Shown: positions 26,276 through 34,153 of the stretch, one piece after another
Layout: each line of letters begins with the position of its first letter
Numbering within the stretch: position 1 is the stretch's first letter
Source: Azotobacter bryophylli
GTDB taxonomy: Bacteria; Pseudomonadota; Gammaproteobacteria; Pseudomonadales; Pseudomonadaceae
Length of the DNA stretch: 64,000 nucleotides
Reading direction: 5' to 3'
Assembly (NCBI RefSeq): GCF_042643485.1
Contig: NZ_JBHRSJ010000031.1
Location: 163,870 to 227,869, forward strand
The notes under the pieces: model-generated
What the model was told of the DNA's origin: nothing
Database searches by the model: none
The model's input: the letters and a program-made list of their open reading frames with translations, nothing else
Position numbers and translations under genes: made by a program

Positions 26276-29200
26276 TCAGGCGTGCGGCTTTGCCTCTACC
26301 TTGGCCGGCTGTTCGTCGGCGTCGAGTCCAGGCTGTACAGCTTCTTTGCTTTCACCTTGCGGCTCGCTCTTCACCTCGGCAGGCTGCTCGGGTTCGATAA
26401 CGGGCATGACTTCAGCCTTGGGTGCCTCGTCTTCAGCGACCGTTTCCGGTTGTTCCTCCCGCGGGAGCGGTGCCTGAGTAAGCGGCTCGACCTCTGCCGC
26501 CTGAGTGGTCTGGATCGGCTGCTCGATGGTTGCCATCTTGGCACCGGTTTCGGGTTCCGGCTGCTCAGCTGACTCTTGGATCGCTGCCTGCTCTACGGCC
26601 GCAATCGGCTCGGGAGTGGTTACCCGCTCTGCCTCGGCGATCTTCGCGGCTTCGGCCGCCTCGCGGGCCAGGCGCTCGGCCTCGCGCCTGCGACGGCGCA
26701 CTTCACGCGGATCATTGGCGGCACGTCCGCTGCTCGGTTGTTCCTGCGGAGCCGGTTCAGCCGCTTGAGGGGGCGTTGCGGCTTCCTCTACTGCAGGTGC
26801 AGGTTGGGGAGCTGGCTGTTCGATCACAACGGGCGCTATTTCAGCCGGTGGGGCCGGCTGTTCCCCGGAAACCTCCAGCTCGGCAGTCTGGGACTCAGCC
26901 GAAGCTTGTTCTGCCGAGGCTGCAGGTGCCTGGGTGGTCTCCGCTGCCACTGCGATTTCGTGGGCGATACTCGGCTCAATGGCCACTGCTTCCGCTTCCT
27001 GAGGCTTGGCGATATCGGTTTCCGCGGCTGCCGTGGTGGCTTGCTCGGCCTCGGTCGACAGGCTCTCGACGGCGACGGCGGTTACCATGGCTGCGGCCGG
27101 CTCGACGACGGTCGGCGCTTCCTCGCCAACTTCGATCTCGTTGCCCAGGCTGTCGCGCTGGCGTTCGCGACGGTTGCTGCGACGGCGCTGGCCGCGCGAG
27201 CGACGGCGCGGACGCTCTTCTTCGCCGGCCTCCTGGTCCGCAGTTTCCAGAGTTTCCTCAACAGCGGGTTGGGCTTCCTCTTCGGTCAGCTCTGCAGTTC
27301 TCTGCAGGCGCTCTTCGCGTGGCGGGCGCGGCTGGCGTTCTTCGCGGGGGGGGCGCTGTGGGCGCTCTTCCGTCGAGGTCTCCTGAGTGTCCAGCGGCTC
27401 GCGCAGTTCGCGCTTGCGCTCTTCGCGACCGGGCCGAGGTTGACGCTCTTCGCGTGGAGGACGCTCGCGACGCGGTTCCTGGGGCTCCCGGGCCTCGACG
27501 GCTTCGCGCGGTTGGCGCTCCTCGCGGAACTGGCGTTCGCGGCGTGGCTCCTGGGTTTCGCGGGCTTCGATGGTTTCGCGCGGTTGGCGTTCTTCACGCA
27601 CTTGACGCGGCAGGCGCTCCTCGCGAGTCGGGCGCTCCTCCCTCGGCTTGCGTTCCTCTTCCCGGCCTGCGCGGCCTTCACGGCGGCGGTTCTGCTGGCG
27701 GGAGCTGCGGCGCTCCTCGCTGCGTGCCTGACGCTCGACCTCGGCTGCCGGTTTTTCGATGATGGCAGGTTTGGCTGCTTCCTTGCCGGCGAACAGGCTG
27801 ACCAGGGACTTCACCAAGCCTCGGAACAGGCTCGGCTCGGGCGCACGTTGCGGGACTGCAGGGGCCGGGGCGGGGATCGGAGCAGGGGCCGCTTCGACTG
27901 GAGTCGGAGCCGGTGCGGTGCGCTGCGGGGCGGTCTTCACAGCGGCCTCTTGGCGCACCAGCGTGCGGGTGGCGCTGATTGGCTGGGTTTCTTCCACCTC
28001 GGACGGCGTCATCTCGTAGCTGGACTGGCCGCTCAGGACTTCTGGGCTATCGTCGCGCAGGCGCTGCACTTCGAAGTGCGGGGTTTCCAGGTGGTCGTTG
28101 GGCAGGATGACGATGCGTGCGCGGGTGCGCAGTTCGATCTTGGTGATCGCGTTGCGCTTCTCGTTGAGCAGGAAGGCGGCAACCGGGATCGGTACTTGGG
28201 CGCGCACCTCGGCGGTACGGTCCTTCAGGGCCTCCTCCTCGATTAGGCGCAGGATGGCCAGGGAGAGGGATTCGACATCGCGGATGATGCCTTGGCCGTT
28301 ACAGCGTGGGCAGACGATGCCGCTGGTCTCGCCGAGGGATGGACGCAGGCGCTGGCGGGACATTTCCAGCAGGCCGAAGCGCGAGATGCGACCGACCTGC
28401 ACGCGGGCACGGTCGGCCTCCAGGCACTCGCGTACGCGGTCTTCCACGGCACGCTGGTTCTTCGCCGGGGTCATATCGATGAAGTCGATGACGATCAGGC
28501 CGCCGATGTCGCGAAGGCGCAGTTGGCGGGCGATCTCTTCGGCCGCTTCCAGGTTGGTCTGCAGCGCCGTTTCTTCGATGTCGCCGCCCTTGGTGGCGCG
28601 CGCCGAGTTGATATCGATGGAGACCAGAGCCTCGGTCGGATCGATGACGATCGAGCCGCCGGATGGCAGTTTCACTTCACGCTGGAAGGCGGTTTCGATC
28701 TGGCTCTCGATTTGGAACCGGTTGAACAGCGGTACGCTGTCCTCGTACAGCTTGATCTTGCTGGCATACTGCGGCATCACCTGGCGGATGAAGCTCAGGG
28801 CTTCTTCCTGGGCCTCGACGCTATCGATCAGCACCTCACCGATGTCCTGGCGCAGATAGTCGCGAATCGCGCGGATAATGACGTTGGATTCCTGGTAGAT
28901 CAGGAAAGGGGCAGAGCGGTCGAGGGAGGCTTCCTTGATCGCGGTCCACAACTGTACCAGGTAGTCGAGGTCCCACTGCAGCTCCTCACTGGAGCGTCCG
29001 AGGCCTGCAGTGCGCACGATCAGGCCCATGTCGGCAGGGGCGTTGAGGCCGTTCAGCGCCTCGCGCAGCTCGTTGCGCTCTTCGCCCTCGATGCGACGGG
29101 AAATGCCGCCGGCTCTCGGGTTGTTCGGCATCAGCACCAAGTAGCGGCCGGCGAGGCTGATGAAGGTGGTTAGGGCCGCGCCCTTGTTTCCGCGCTCTTC

Positions 29201-29512
29201 CTTCTCGACCTGGACAATGACTTCCTGGCCCTCGCGTAGCACTTCCTTGATGTTGACGCGCCCTTCCGGGGTCTTGGTGAAGTACTCGCGGGAGATTTCC
29301 TTGAGGGGCAGAAAGCCGTGACGCTCTGCGCCGAAGTCCACGAAGGCGGCTTCCAGGCTTGGCTCGATACGCGTAATGCGGCCCTTGTAGATGTTGGCCT
29401 TCTTCTGCTCACGCGCGCCCGACTCGATATCTAGGTCGTACAGGCGTTGGCCGTCGACCAGGGCAACACGCAACTCTTCGGGCTGAGTCGCGTTAATCAG
29501 CATTCTTTTCAT
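26276..29512 (-). CDS. rne: ribonuclease E
   Basis: Endonuclease that starts mRNA decay and processes rRNA and tRNA; scaffold of the degradosome. 1078 residues from ATG 29512 (MKRMLINATQPEELRVA, the family start); the open frame extends 31 codons further up without support. N-terminal catalytic half: S1 domain (about 38-120), the DNase-I-like site with DFIDM, and the Zn-link CPRCNGQG near residue 404. From about residue 540 the chain is low complexity: an Arg/Glu/Pro-rich part with two 24-residue repeats, an acidic Ala/Pro/Glu part, and the motif NDPR followed by RRRRREAERLAREA. These C-terminal motifs act in RNA and partner binding in Pseudomonas RNase E (from memory). The ribosome site is weak, and the leader is long and structured. 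Confidence 0.97.
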   Translation of the reverse strand: MKRMLINATQPEELRVALVDGQRLYDLDIESGAREQKKANIYKGRITRIEPSLEAAFVDFGAERHGFLPLKEISREYFTKTPEGRVNIKEVLREGQEVIVQVEKEERGNKGAALTTFISLAGRYLVLMPNNPRAGGISRRIEGEERNELREALNGLNAPADMGLIVRTAGLGRSSEELQWDLDYLVQLWTAIKEASLDRSAPFLIYQESNVIIRAIRDYLRQDIGEVLIDSVEAQEEALSFIRQVMPQYASKIKLYEDSVPLFNRFQIESQIETAFQREVKLPSGGSIVIDPTEALVSIDINSARATKGGDIEETALQTNLEAAEEIARQLRLRDIGGLIVIDFIDMTPAKNQRAVEDRVRECLEADRARVQVGRISRFGLLEMSRQRLRPSLGETSGIVCPRCNGQGIIRDVESLSLAILRLIEEEALKDRTAEVRAQVPIPVAAFLLNEKRNAITKIELRTRARIVILPNDHLETPHFEVQRLRDDSPEVLSGQSSYEMTPSEVEETQPISATRTLVRQEAAVKTAPQRTAPAPTPVEAAPAPIPAPAPAVPQRAPEPSLFRGLVKSLVSLFAGKEAAKPAIIEKPAAEVERQARSEERRSSRQQNRRREGRAGREEERKPREERPTREERLPRQVREERQPRETIEARETQEPRRERQFREERQPREAVEAREPQEPRRERPPREERQPRPGREERKRELREPLDTQETSTEERPQRPPREERQPRPPREERLQRTAELTEEEAQPAVEETLETADQEAGEEERPRRRSRGQRRRSNRRERQRDSLGNEIEVGEEAPTVVEPAAAMVTAVAVESLSTEAEQATTAAAETDIAKPQEAEAVAIEPSIAHEIAVAAETTQAPAASAEQASAESQTAELEVSGEQPAPPAEIAPVVIEQPAPQPAPAVEEAATPPQAAEPAPQEQPSSGRAANDPREVRRRRREAERLAREAAEAAKIAEAERVTTPEPIAAVEQAAIQESAEQPEPETGAKMATIEQPIQTTQAAEVEPLTQAPLPREEQPETVAEDEAPKAEVMPVIEPEQPAEVKSEPQGESKEAVQPGLDADEQPAKVEAKPHA
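27474..27617 (-). repeat. 72-bp direct repeat in the rne C-terminal region
   Basis: Two neighbouring copies offset by exactly 72 bases (first copy from 27474, second from 27546) encode 24-residue units of the form RQPRExxEARExQEPRRERxxREE. Further REERQPR-like pieces flank them, so the whole Arg-rich segment probably grew by slippage or unequal crossing-over. Confidence 0.8.
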
Positions 29513-30014
29513 GTAGTACCGTTCGGTTTCCGGGCTGCCGGAAACGGCGACAGGCACACACGACTCTCGCGGTCGGTGACAGGGGCGTTCAGGAAAGGCT
29601 GTCAACCATTCCCGTGTCTAGCAACGCACGGCTGGTGGCCGGGTCGCGACTACGTCTCCTGCTTTACTGTTGTGGCAGAAAGCAATCTATCAGGAGGAGG
29701 AATCGATCATCGGCAGCGGACGCCTGAGTGCGTCTTGAATCAAGCTTGCAGCTACGCAATCCGATGACTGTGCATCTCCACCCTGCACGTATCCTTTGAA
29801 AATCGGGTGCCGTTCGCAGAATCCGCAGCGAGTTGGCATTTACGCAGGCTCCTTGGAGCGTGCGCTTTAGCTCGGGCTATTTTTGGGGCTTCGCGAGCAT
29901 GCGGCGATGGCCCTTTGGACGGCCTTACGTCCTGGATCGGGTAGCATGCGGCTGGGATGGCTGTCTTGCTTTCCGCCCATCCACTGGCCTGGCCGCTTCT
30001 TGGCGGCGTTCGCG
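29513..30014 (-). promoter_or_regulatory. long structured leader of rne
   Basis: About 500 bases between the predicted rne start site and the rne ATG, without a supported gene. Two clear hairpins are visible on the transcribed strand: GTTTCCGG/CCGGAAAC with a 4-base loop at 29526-29545, 13 bases before the start codon, and a two-part stem at 29656-29696 (outer CTCCT/AGGAG, inner TGCTTT/AAAGCA). In E. coli a 361-base rne leader with hairpins lets RNase E control its own mRNA; this arrangement would fit the same role. Confidence 0.55.
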
Positions 30015-30043
30015 ACTATAGCAGTAATCAATAAGTGCTTCAA
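30015..30043 (-). promoter_or_regulatory. rne promoter
   Basis: On the minus strand TTGAAG (30038-30043), 17 bases, TATAGT (30015-30020). It gives a leader of about 495 bases for rne and overlaps the start-proximal region of the divergent rluC. Confidence 0.6.
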
Positions 30044-30071
30044 TTCCATTAAAAATTGCTATGATATTCGG

Positions 30072-31025
30072 ATGACTAATCCCATCTCTCCGATCTCTGG
30101 CGTTCAATTGCTTGAGGTTGCGCCGGAGTTTGCCGGCCAGCGTATCGATAATTTCCTCCGTACCCAGCTCAAAGGAGCGCCCAAGACCCTGATCTACCGC
30201 ATTCTGCGCAAGGGCGAAGTGCGCGTGAACAAAGGTCGGGTCAAGCCTGAATACAAGTTGCAGGCCGGGGACGTCGTGCGTGTTCCGCCTCTGCGCCTGG
30301 CGGAGCGCGACGAGCCGGCGCCGGTGGCGCAGGGATTGCTGGAGCGGCTTGATGCATCCATCGTCTACGAGGACAAGGCGCTGATCGTGCTGAACAAGCC
30401 GGCCGGCATCGCTGTCCATGGCGGCAGCGGGCTTAATTATGGCGTGATTGAAGCATTCCGCCAGTTGCGTCCCGAGGCGAAGGATCTGGAGTTGGTGCAT
30501 CGTCTCGATCGAGATACTTCCGGGCTGTTGATGATCGCGAAGAAGCGCAGCATGTTGCGTCACTTGCACCAGGCTTTGCGTGGGGATGGCGTCGACAAGC
30601 GCTATATGGCGTTGGTGCGCGGGGCGTGGCCGTCTGCCAAGAAACAGGTCAGTGCGCCGCTGCGGAAGAACAATCTACGCTCTGGTGAGCGTATGGTTGA
30701 GGTCAGTGACGAGGGTAAGGAGGCGCTGACAGTCTTTCGTGTTCTACGTCGTTTCGGTGATTTCGCCACGCTGGTGGAGGCTCGCCCGGTGACCGGCAGG
30801 ACGCACCAGATTCGTGTGCATGCCAAGTATGCGGGGCATTCCATCGCTGGTGATGCCAAATATGGCGATGATGAATTTACTCGCGAGATTCGTGTGTTGG
30901 GCGGCAAGCGTCTGTTCCTCCATGCCTACTCGTTGGTCGTGCCGCTGCCTGATGGGGGCGAGCTTCGACTTGAGGCGCCTGTGGATGAAATGTGGGAGCA
31001 GGCCTTGGAGCGTCTGAGTGTCTGA
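30072..31025 (+). CDS. rluC: 23S rRNA pseudouridine synthase RluC
   Basis: Makes pseudouridines in 23S rRNA (955, 2504 and 2580 in E. coli). 317 residues from ATG 30072 (MTNPISPISGVQLLEV), which fits the family; the frame is open 63 codons further up but those codons are non-conserved and lie in the rne promoter region. S4 RNA-binding domain (about 30-90, RIDNFLRTQLKG...GEVRVNKGR), catalytic Asp in VHRLDRDTSGLL, and RTHQIRVHAKYAGH. No Shine-Dalgarno before the ATG; a TATGAT hexamer ends 6 bases upstream. The stop overlaps the next gene by 8 bases. Confidence 0.96.
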   Translation: MTNPISPISGVQLLEVAPEFAGQRIDNFLRTQLKGAPKTLIYRILRKGEVRVNKGRVKPEYKLQAGDVVRVPPLRLAERDEPAPVAQGLLERLDASIVYEDKALIVLNKPAGIAVHGGSGLNYGVIEAFRQLRPEAKDLELVHRLDRDTSGLLMIAKKRSMLRHLHQALRGDGVDKRYMALVRGAWPSAKKQVSAPLRKNNLRSGERMVEVSDEGKEALTVFRVLRRFGDFATLVEARPVTGRTHQIRVHAKYAGHSIAGDAKYGDDEFTREIRVLGGKRLFLHAYSLVVPLPDGGELRLEAPVDEMWEQALERLSV

Positions 31026-31701
31026 TTACCAACTGCTGATTTTCGATTGGGATGGCACCCTGGCCGACTCCATCGGTCGCATTGTCGAGTCTATGCGTTT
31101 GGCTGCGCGAGCTTGCGATCTGGAGCTGCGTACTGACGAAGAGATAAAAGGCATCATCGGGCTGGGACTGCCCGAGGCAATTCGCGCCCTGTATCCGGAG
31201 ACGTGTGATCCGCAGGTGCTGCGGCGTGTCCAGTTGCTGTACGGCGAGCATTATCTGTCTCTGGAAGGTCAGCCTTCGGCGTTATTCCCTGGGGTGGTCG
31301 AGTCCCTGGAGGCATTCCGCTCAGCGGGCTATCGCCTGGCGGTCGCGACCGGTAAGACCCGGCGCGGGCTCGACAGGGTTCTGGCGAACTACGGCTGGCT
31401 GGATTACTTCGATGTGACCCGCTGTGCGGACGAAACCGCGAGTAAGCCGGATCCGCGCATGTTGCACGAGATTCTTGCTCATTGCCGGGTGTCACCTGGA
31501 GGCGCCCTGATGGTGGGGGATTCCGCTTTCGATCTGCAGATGGCTCGACAAGCCGGTATGGGGGCGGTGGCAGTAGGGTATGGGGCGCAGCCCCTGGATA
31601 TGTTGCGTTTGTATGAGCCATGCCTGGCTATCGAGAGCTTTCTGGAGTTGCGGGCCTGGCTTGAGGTTCAGCAATTGGGTGTCGACGTTGGAGTGAGCTG
31701 A
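31018..31701 (+). CDS. HAD-family hydrolase (phosphoglycolate phosphatase-like)
   Basis: 227 residues. All HAD motifs are present: DWDGT with nucleophile Asp10 and Asp12, motif II VATGKT, motif III SKPDP, motif IV GDSAFD. The cap domain is of the small helical type found in phosphoglycolate and pyrophosphate phosphatases. The exact substrate cannot be read from the sequence. GTG start 31018 overlaps the rluC end; sppA starts 2 bases after its stop, so the three genes form one operon. Confidence 0.9.
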   Translation: MSDYQLLIFDWDGTLADSIGRIVESMRLAARACDLELRTDEEIKGIIGLGLPEAIRALYPETCDPQVLRRVQLLYGEHYLSLEGQPSALFPGVVESLEAFRSAGYRLAVATGKTRRGLDRVLANYGWLDYFDVTRCADETASKPDPRMLHEILAHCRVSPGGALMVGDSAFDLQMARQAGMGAVAVGYGAQPLDMLRLYEPCLAIESFLELRAWLEVQQLGVDVGVS

Positions 31702-31703
31702 GT

Positions 31704-32678
31704 ATGGCGGACGAGTGGAAGGCGCCGAAGGATGATGGCGATGGCAAGAGCTGGAGGCTTCTCGAGAAGACCCTGCTGGCGGGAATTCAGGAGCAGCGGC
31801 GATCGCGGCGCTGGGGGATCTTCTTCAAGCTGCTGGCTTTTGTCTATCTGTTCGTTGCGTTGGTGCTGTTTGCTCCGGTGCCTACCCTCAGGGAGGCTGC
31901 GCACGGTGGTGCTCACACGGCGCTGATCGAAATTCGCGGCATGATCGCCGATGAGGAGCCGGCTGGTGCCGACAATATCGTCACTAGCCTGCGGGCGGCC
32001 TTCAAGGATAAGCAGACCAAGGGGGTGGTGCTGCGTATCAACAGCCCTGGCGGCAGCCCCGTGCAGTCGGGCTATATCTATGACGAAATTCACCGTCTGC
32101 GCGGCAAGTATCCGGAAGTCAAGGTCTATGCGGTGATTTCGGATCTCGGGGCTTCCGGGGCCTACTATATCGCCAGTGCGGCTGACGCCATCTATGCCGA
32201 CAAGGCTAGTCTGGTCGGGTCGATCGGCGTTACCGCTGCTAGCTTCGGTTTCGTCGAGACGATGGGCAAGCTGGGGGTCGAGCGTCGCGTCTATACGGCC
32301 GGCGAGCACAAGGCCTTCCTCGATCCGTTCCAGCCGCAGAAGGAAGATGAGGTGCGCTTCTGGCGTGGGGTGCTGGATGTCACCCATCGGCAGTTCATCG
32401 AAAGCGTCAAGCGAGGGCGGGGGGATCGCTTGAAGGATGCTGAGTATCCCGAACTGTTTTCCGGGTTGGTCTGGTCCGGTGAGCAGGCTGTGCAGTTGGG
32501 GTTGGTCGATGGGTTGGGGAGTGCCAGTTATGTGGCTCGCGAGGTGATCGGGGAGGAGGAGCTGGTCGATTTCACCGTGCATGAGAGCCCGTTCGATCGC
32601 TTTGCCAAGAAGATCGGTACCAGTGTGGCGGAGCGGCTTGCGCTGTGGATGGGCTTCCAGGGGCCTGTATTGCGCTAG
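31704..32678 (+). CDS. sppA: signal peptide peptidase SppA-type S49 protease
   Basis: Degrades cleaved signal peptides in the inner membrane. 324 residues, the short single-domain form. A membrane helix lies near residues 45-65 (IFFKLLAFVYLFVALVLFAP). The serine nucleophile is in DLGASGAYYIAS (Ser about 151) and the lysine in AGEHKAFLDPF (about 203); the spacing of 52 equals that of the Ser-Lys dyad in B. subtilis SppA. Last gene of the rluC operon, with a terminator 20 bases later. Confidence 0.95.
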   Translation: MADEWKAPKDDGDGKSWRLLEKTLLAGIQEQRRSRRWGIFFKLLAFVYLFVALVLFAPVPTLREAAHGGAHTALIEIRGMIADEEPAGADNIVTSLRAAFKDKQTKGVVLRINSPGGSPVQSGYIYDEIHRLRGKYPEVKVYAVISDLGASGAYYIASAADAIYADKASLVGSIGVTAASFGFVETMGKLGVERRVYTAGEHKAFLDPFQPQKEDEVRFWRGVLDVTHRQFIESVKRGRGDRLKDAEYPELFSGLVWSGEQAVQLGLVDGLGSASYVAREVIGEEELVDFTVHESPFDRFAKKIGTSVAERLALWMGFQGPVLR

Positions 32679-32697
32679 TTCTGGATTGATTCTGAGG

Positions 32698-32721
32698 AGG
32701 CCTGGTTAATCCGGGCCTTTT
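32698..32721 (+). terminator. sppA terminator
   Basis: AGGCCTGG (32698-32705) pairs with CCGGGCCT (32711-32718), 8 bp with one G-U pair and a 5-base loop, followed by TTTT. Confidence 0.8.
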
Positions 32722-32743
32722 GCGTTTGTCGGCTATTGGCGGT

Positions 32744-33322
32744 TCAGGGGATCTGGATGCCTTCGGCGAGTAGCATGTCTACTAGGCGAATCAATGGCAG
32801 TCCTATGAGGCTGGTTGCGTCCTCACCCTCCGTGCTGCGGAATAGGCTGACCCCCAGTCCTTCGGACTTGAAACTGCCGGCGCAGTCGAAAGGCTGTTCC
32901 GCCTTCAGGTATCGCTCAATGCGTCTCTCGTCCAGTTGGCGGAAGTTCACTCTGAATGGGATGCTGTCAACCTGTAATCTGCCGCTGGCGCTGTTCAGCA
33001 AGGCTAGTCCTGTTAGGAAGGTTACGCTGCTGCCGCTGGCGGCCGTCAGTTGAGCTTTCGCTCTCTGGAAATCATGAGGCTTGCCGAGAATCTGTTCGTT
33101 CAATACCGCTACCTGGTCCGAGCCGATGATCAGGTGCCGTGGATAGCGCTCAGCGAGAGCCTGGGTCTTTTCGATGGAGAGCCTTCTGACTAGTCTCTCT
33201 GCGCTTTCTCCTGGGTGTGGCATCTCGTTGATGGAGGGGGTGGCGTGGGCGAAGGGGATGCGGAGGCGAGCGAGCAACTCCCGGCGATAGCTTGAGCTGG
33301 AGGCGAGCACGAGGGGTGGCAT
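32744..33322 (-). CDS. maf: Maf-family nucleotide pyrophosphatase (YceF type)
   Basis: Hydrolyses non-canonical nucleoside triphosphates; the YceF branch prefers 7-methyl-GTP. 192 residues from ATG 33322, chosen because GAAGGAG lies 6 bases upstream; five further in-frame codons upstream lack a site. Family motifs LASSSSYRRELL, the base-recognition ESAERLVRRLSIEKTQAL and the catalytic Asp in IIGSDQVAV are present. Lies between sppA (convergent) and yceD (divergent), as in E. coli, where yceF is next to yceD. Confidence 0.93.
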   Translation of the reverse strand: MPPLVLASSSSYRRELLARLRIPFAHATPSINEMPHPGESAERLVRRLSIEKTQALAERYPRHLIIGSDQVAVLNEQILGKPHDFQRAKAQLTAASGSSVTFLTGLALLNSASGRLQVDSIPFRVNFRQLDERRIERYLKAEQPFDCAGSFKSEGLGVSLFRSTEGEDATSLIGLPLIRLVDMLLAEGIQIP

Positions 33323-33388
33323 GTTGTTCTCCTTCAAAAGGCCTAATTCTAACTGTGTCGCCAGTTGGCGGGCAGGACGGAAATTTCT

Positions 33389-33417
33389 TTGACAGCGCCT
33401 CGGGGCATCCCTAGAAT
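33389..33417 (+). promoter_or_regulatory. promoter of the yceD-rpmF-plsX operon
   Basis: A consensus TTGACA (33389-33394), exactly 17 bases, TAGAAT (33412-33417). The predicted start is near 33424, three bases before the yceD ATG, so the transcript may be nearly leaderless. Confidence 0.75.
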
Positions 33418-33426
33418 GCCGCCCCT

Positions 33427-33954
33427 ATGTTGAATGGGCCGATTCCACCTCACGTTGATCCTCGCAAGCTGGCTGATCGTGGCGTAACTCTTAGGGGTGA
33501 GCTACAGCTGGCTGATTTGCCGCGTCTCTGCGATCCGCTCGCGGAGCATGCAGGTGTTGTTCGCGCACAGATTCACTTTGAGCGTGACGAGCGCATGACA
33601 GCGGTGATTCACAGCGAGCTCGACGTGGAGGTCAAAATGGTTTGCCAGCGCTGTCTGGAGCTGGTCGCCCTGCCGATCCACAGCGAATGCGACTATGCCG
33701 TGGTGAGGGAGGGGGCGAACACTCAGTCGCTTCCCAAGGACTACGACGTGCTGGAGGTTGGGGAAGATCCCTTGGATCTGCTGGCGTTGGTCGAGGATGA
33801 GCTGTTGCTTGCCTTGCCCATCGTTCCTCTCCATGACCCTGATGTTTGCCAGCCGCCGGCTGGGCTTGAAGAGCCCTCGCCGAGTGAGGACGAGGTATCT
33901 CGGTCCAACCCGTTCAGCGTACTGGCGCAGTTAAAGCGTGATCCAAACGTTTAG
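33427..33954 (+). CDS. yceD: YceD/DUF177 23S rRNA accumulation protein
   Basis: YceD is needed for normal 23S rRNA levels and is always encoded before rpmF. 175 residues; conserved VKMVCQRCLELV with a CxxC pair, ECDYAVV, the acidic DVLEVGEDPLDLLALVEDELLLALPIVP, and C-terminal NPFSVLAQLKRDP. The start ATG 33427 (MLNGPIPPHVDPRKLADRG) matches the family, yet there is no room for a ribosome site if transcription starts at the promoter just upstream. rpmF follows after 13 bases. Confidence 0.94.
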   Translation: MLNGPIPPHVDPRKLADRGVTLRGELQLADLPRLCDPLAEHAGVVRAQIHFERDERMTAVIHSELDVEVKMVCQRCLELVALPIHSECDYAVVREGANTQSLPKDYDVLEVGEDPLDLLALVEDELLLALPIVPLHDPDVCQPPAGLEEPSPSEDEVSRSNPFSVLAQLKRDPNV

Positions 33955-33967
33955 GAGTTAATCAGTT

Positions 33968-34150
33968 ATGGCTGTTCAGCAGAACAAAAAATCCCGTTCC
34001 GCACGCGACATGCGTCGCTCCCACGACGCTCTCGAAGCCAATGCTCTGTCTGTCGAGAAGAGCACTGGCGAAGTGCATCTGCGCCACCACGTGTCTCCGG
34101 ACGGTTTCTATCGTGGTCGCAAAGTCATCGACAAGGGCTCCGACGAGTAA
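33968..34150 (+). CDS. rpmF: 50S ribosomal protein L32
   Basis: 60 residues, a basic small ribosomal protein (MAVQQNKKSRSARDMRRSHDAL...VSPDGFYRGRKVI). This is the form without the zinc-binding cysteines. TTAGGAG lies 8 bases before the ATG. Between yceD and plsX, the usual order; plsX starts 3 bases after the stop. Confidence 0.98.
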   Translation: MAVQQNKKSRSARDMRRSHDALEANALSVEKSTGEVHLRHHVSPDGFYRGRKVIDKGSDE

Positions 34151-34153
34151 TCC

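Noticed and set aside
26576..28246. A 556-codon plus-strand frame opposite the rne tail
   Set aside because: Caused by the repetitive low-complexity part of rne; composition is Leu/Arg/Gly/Phe biased without any domain.
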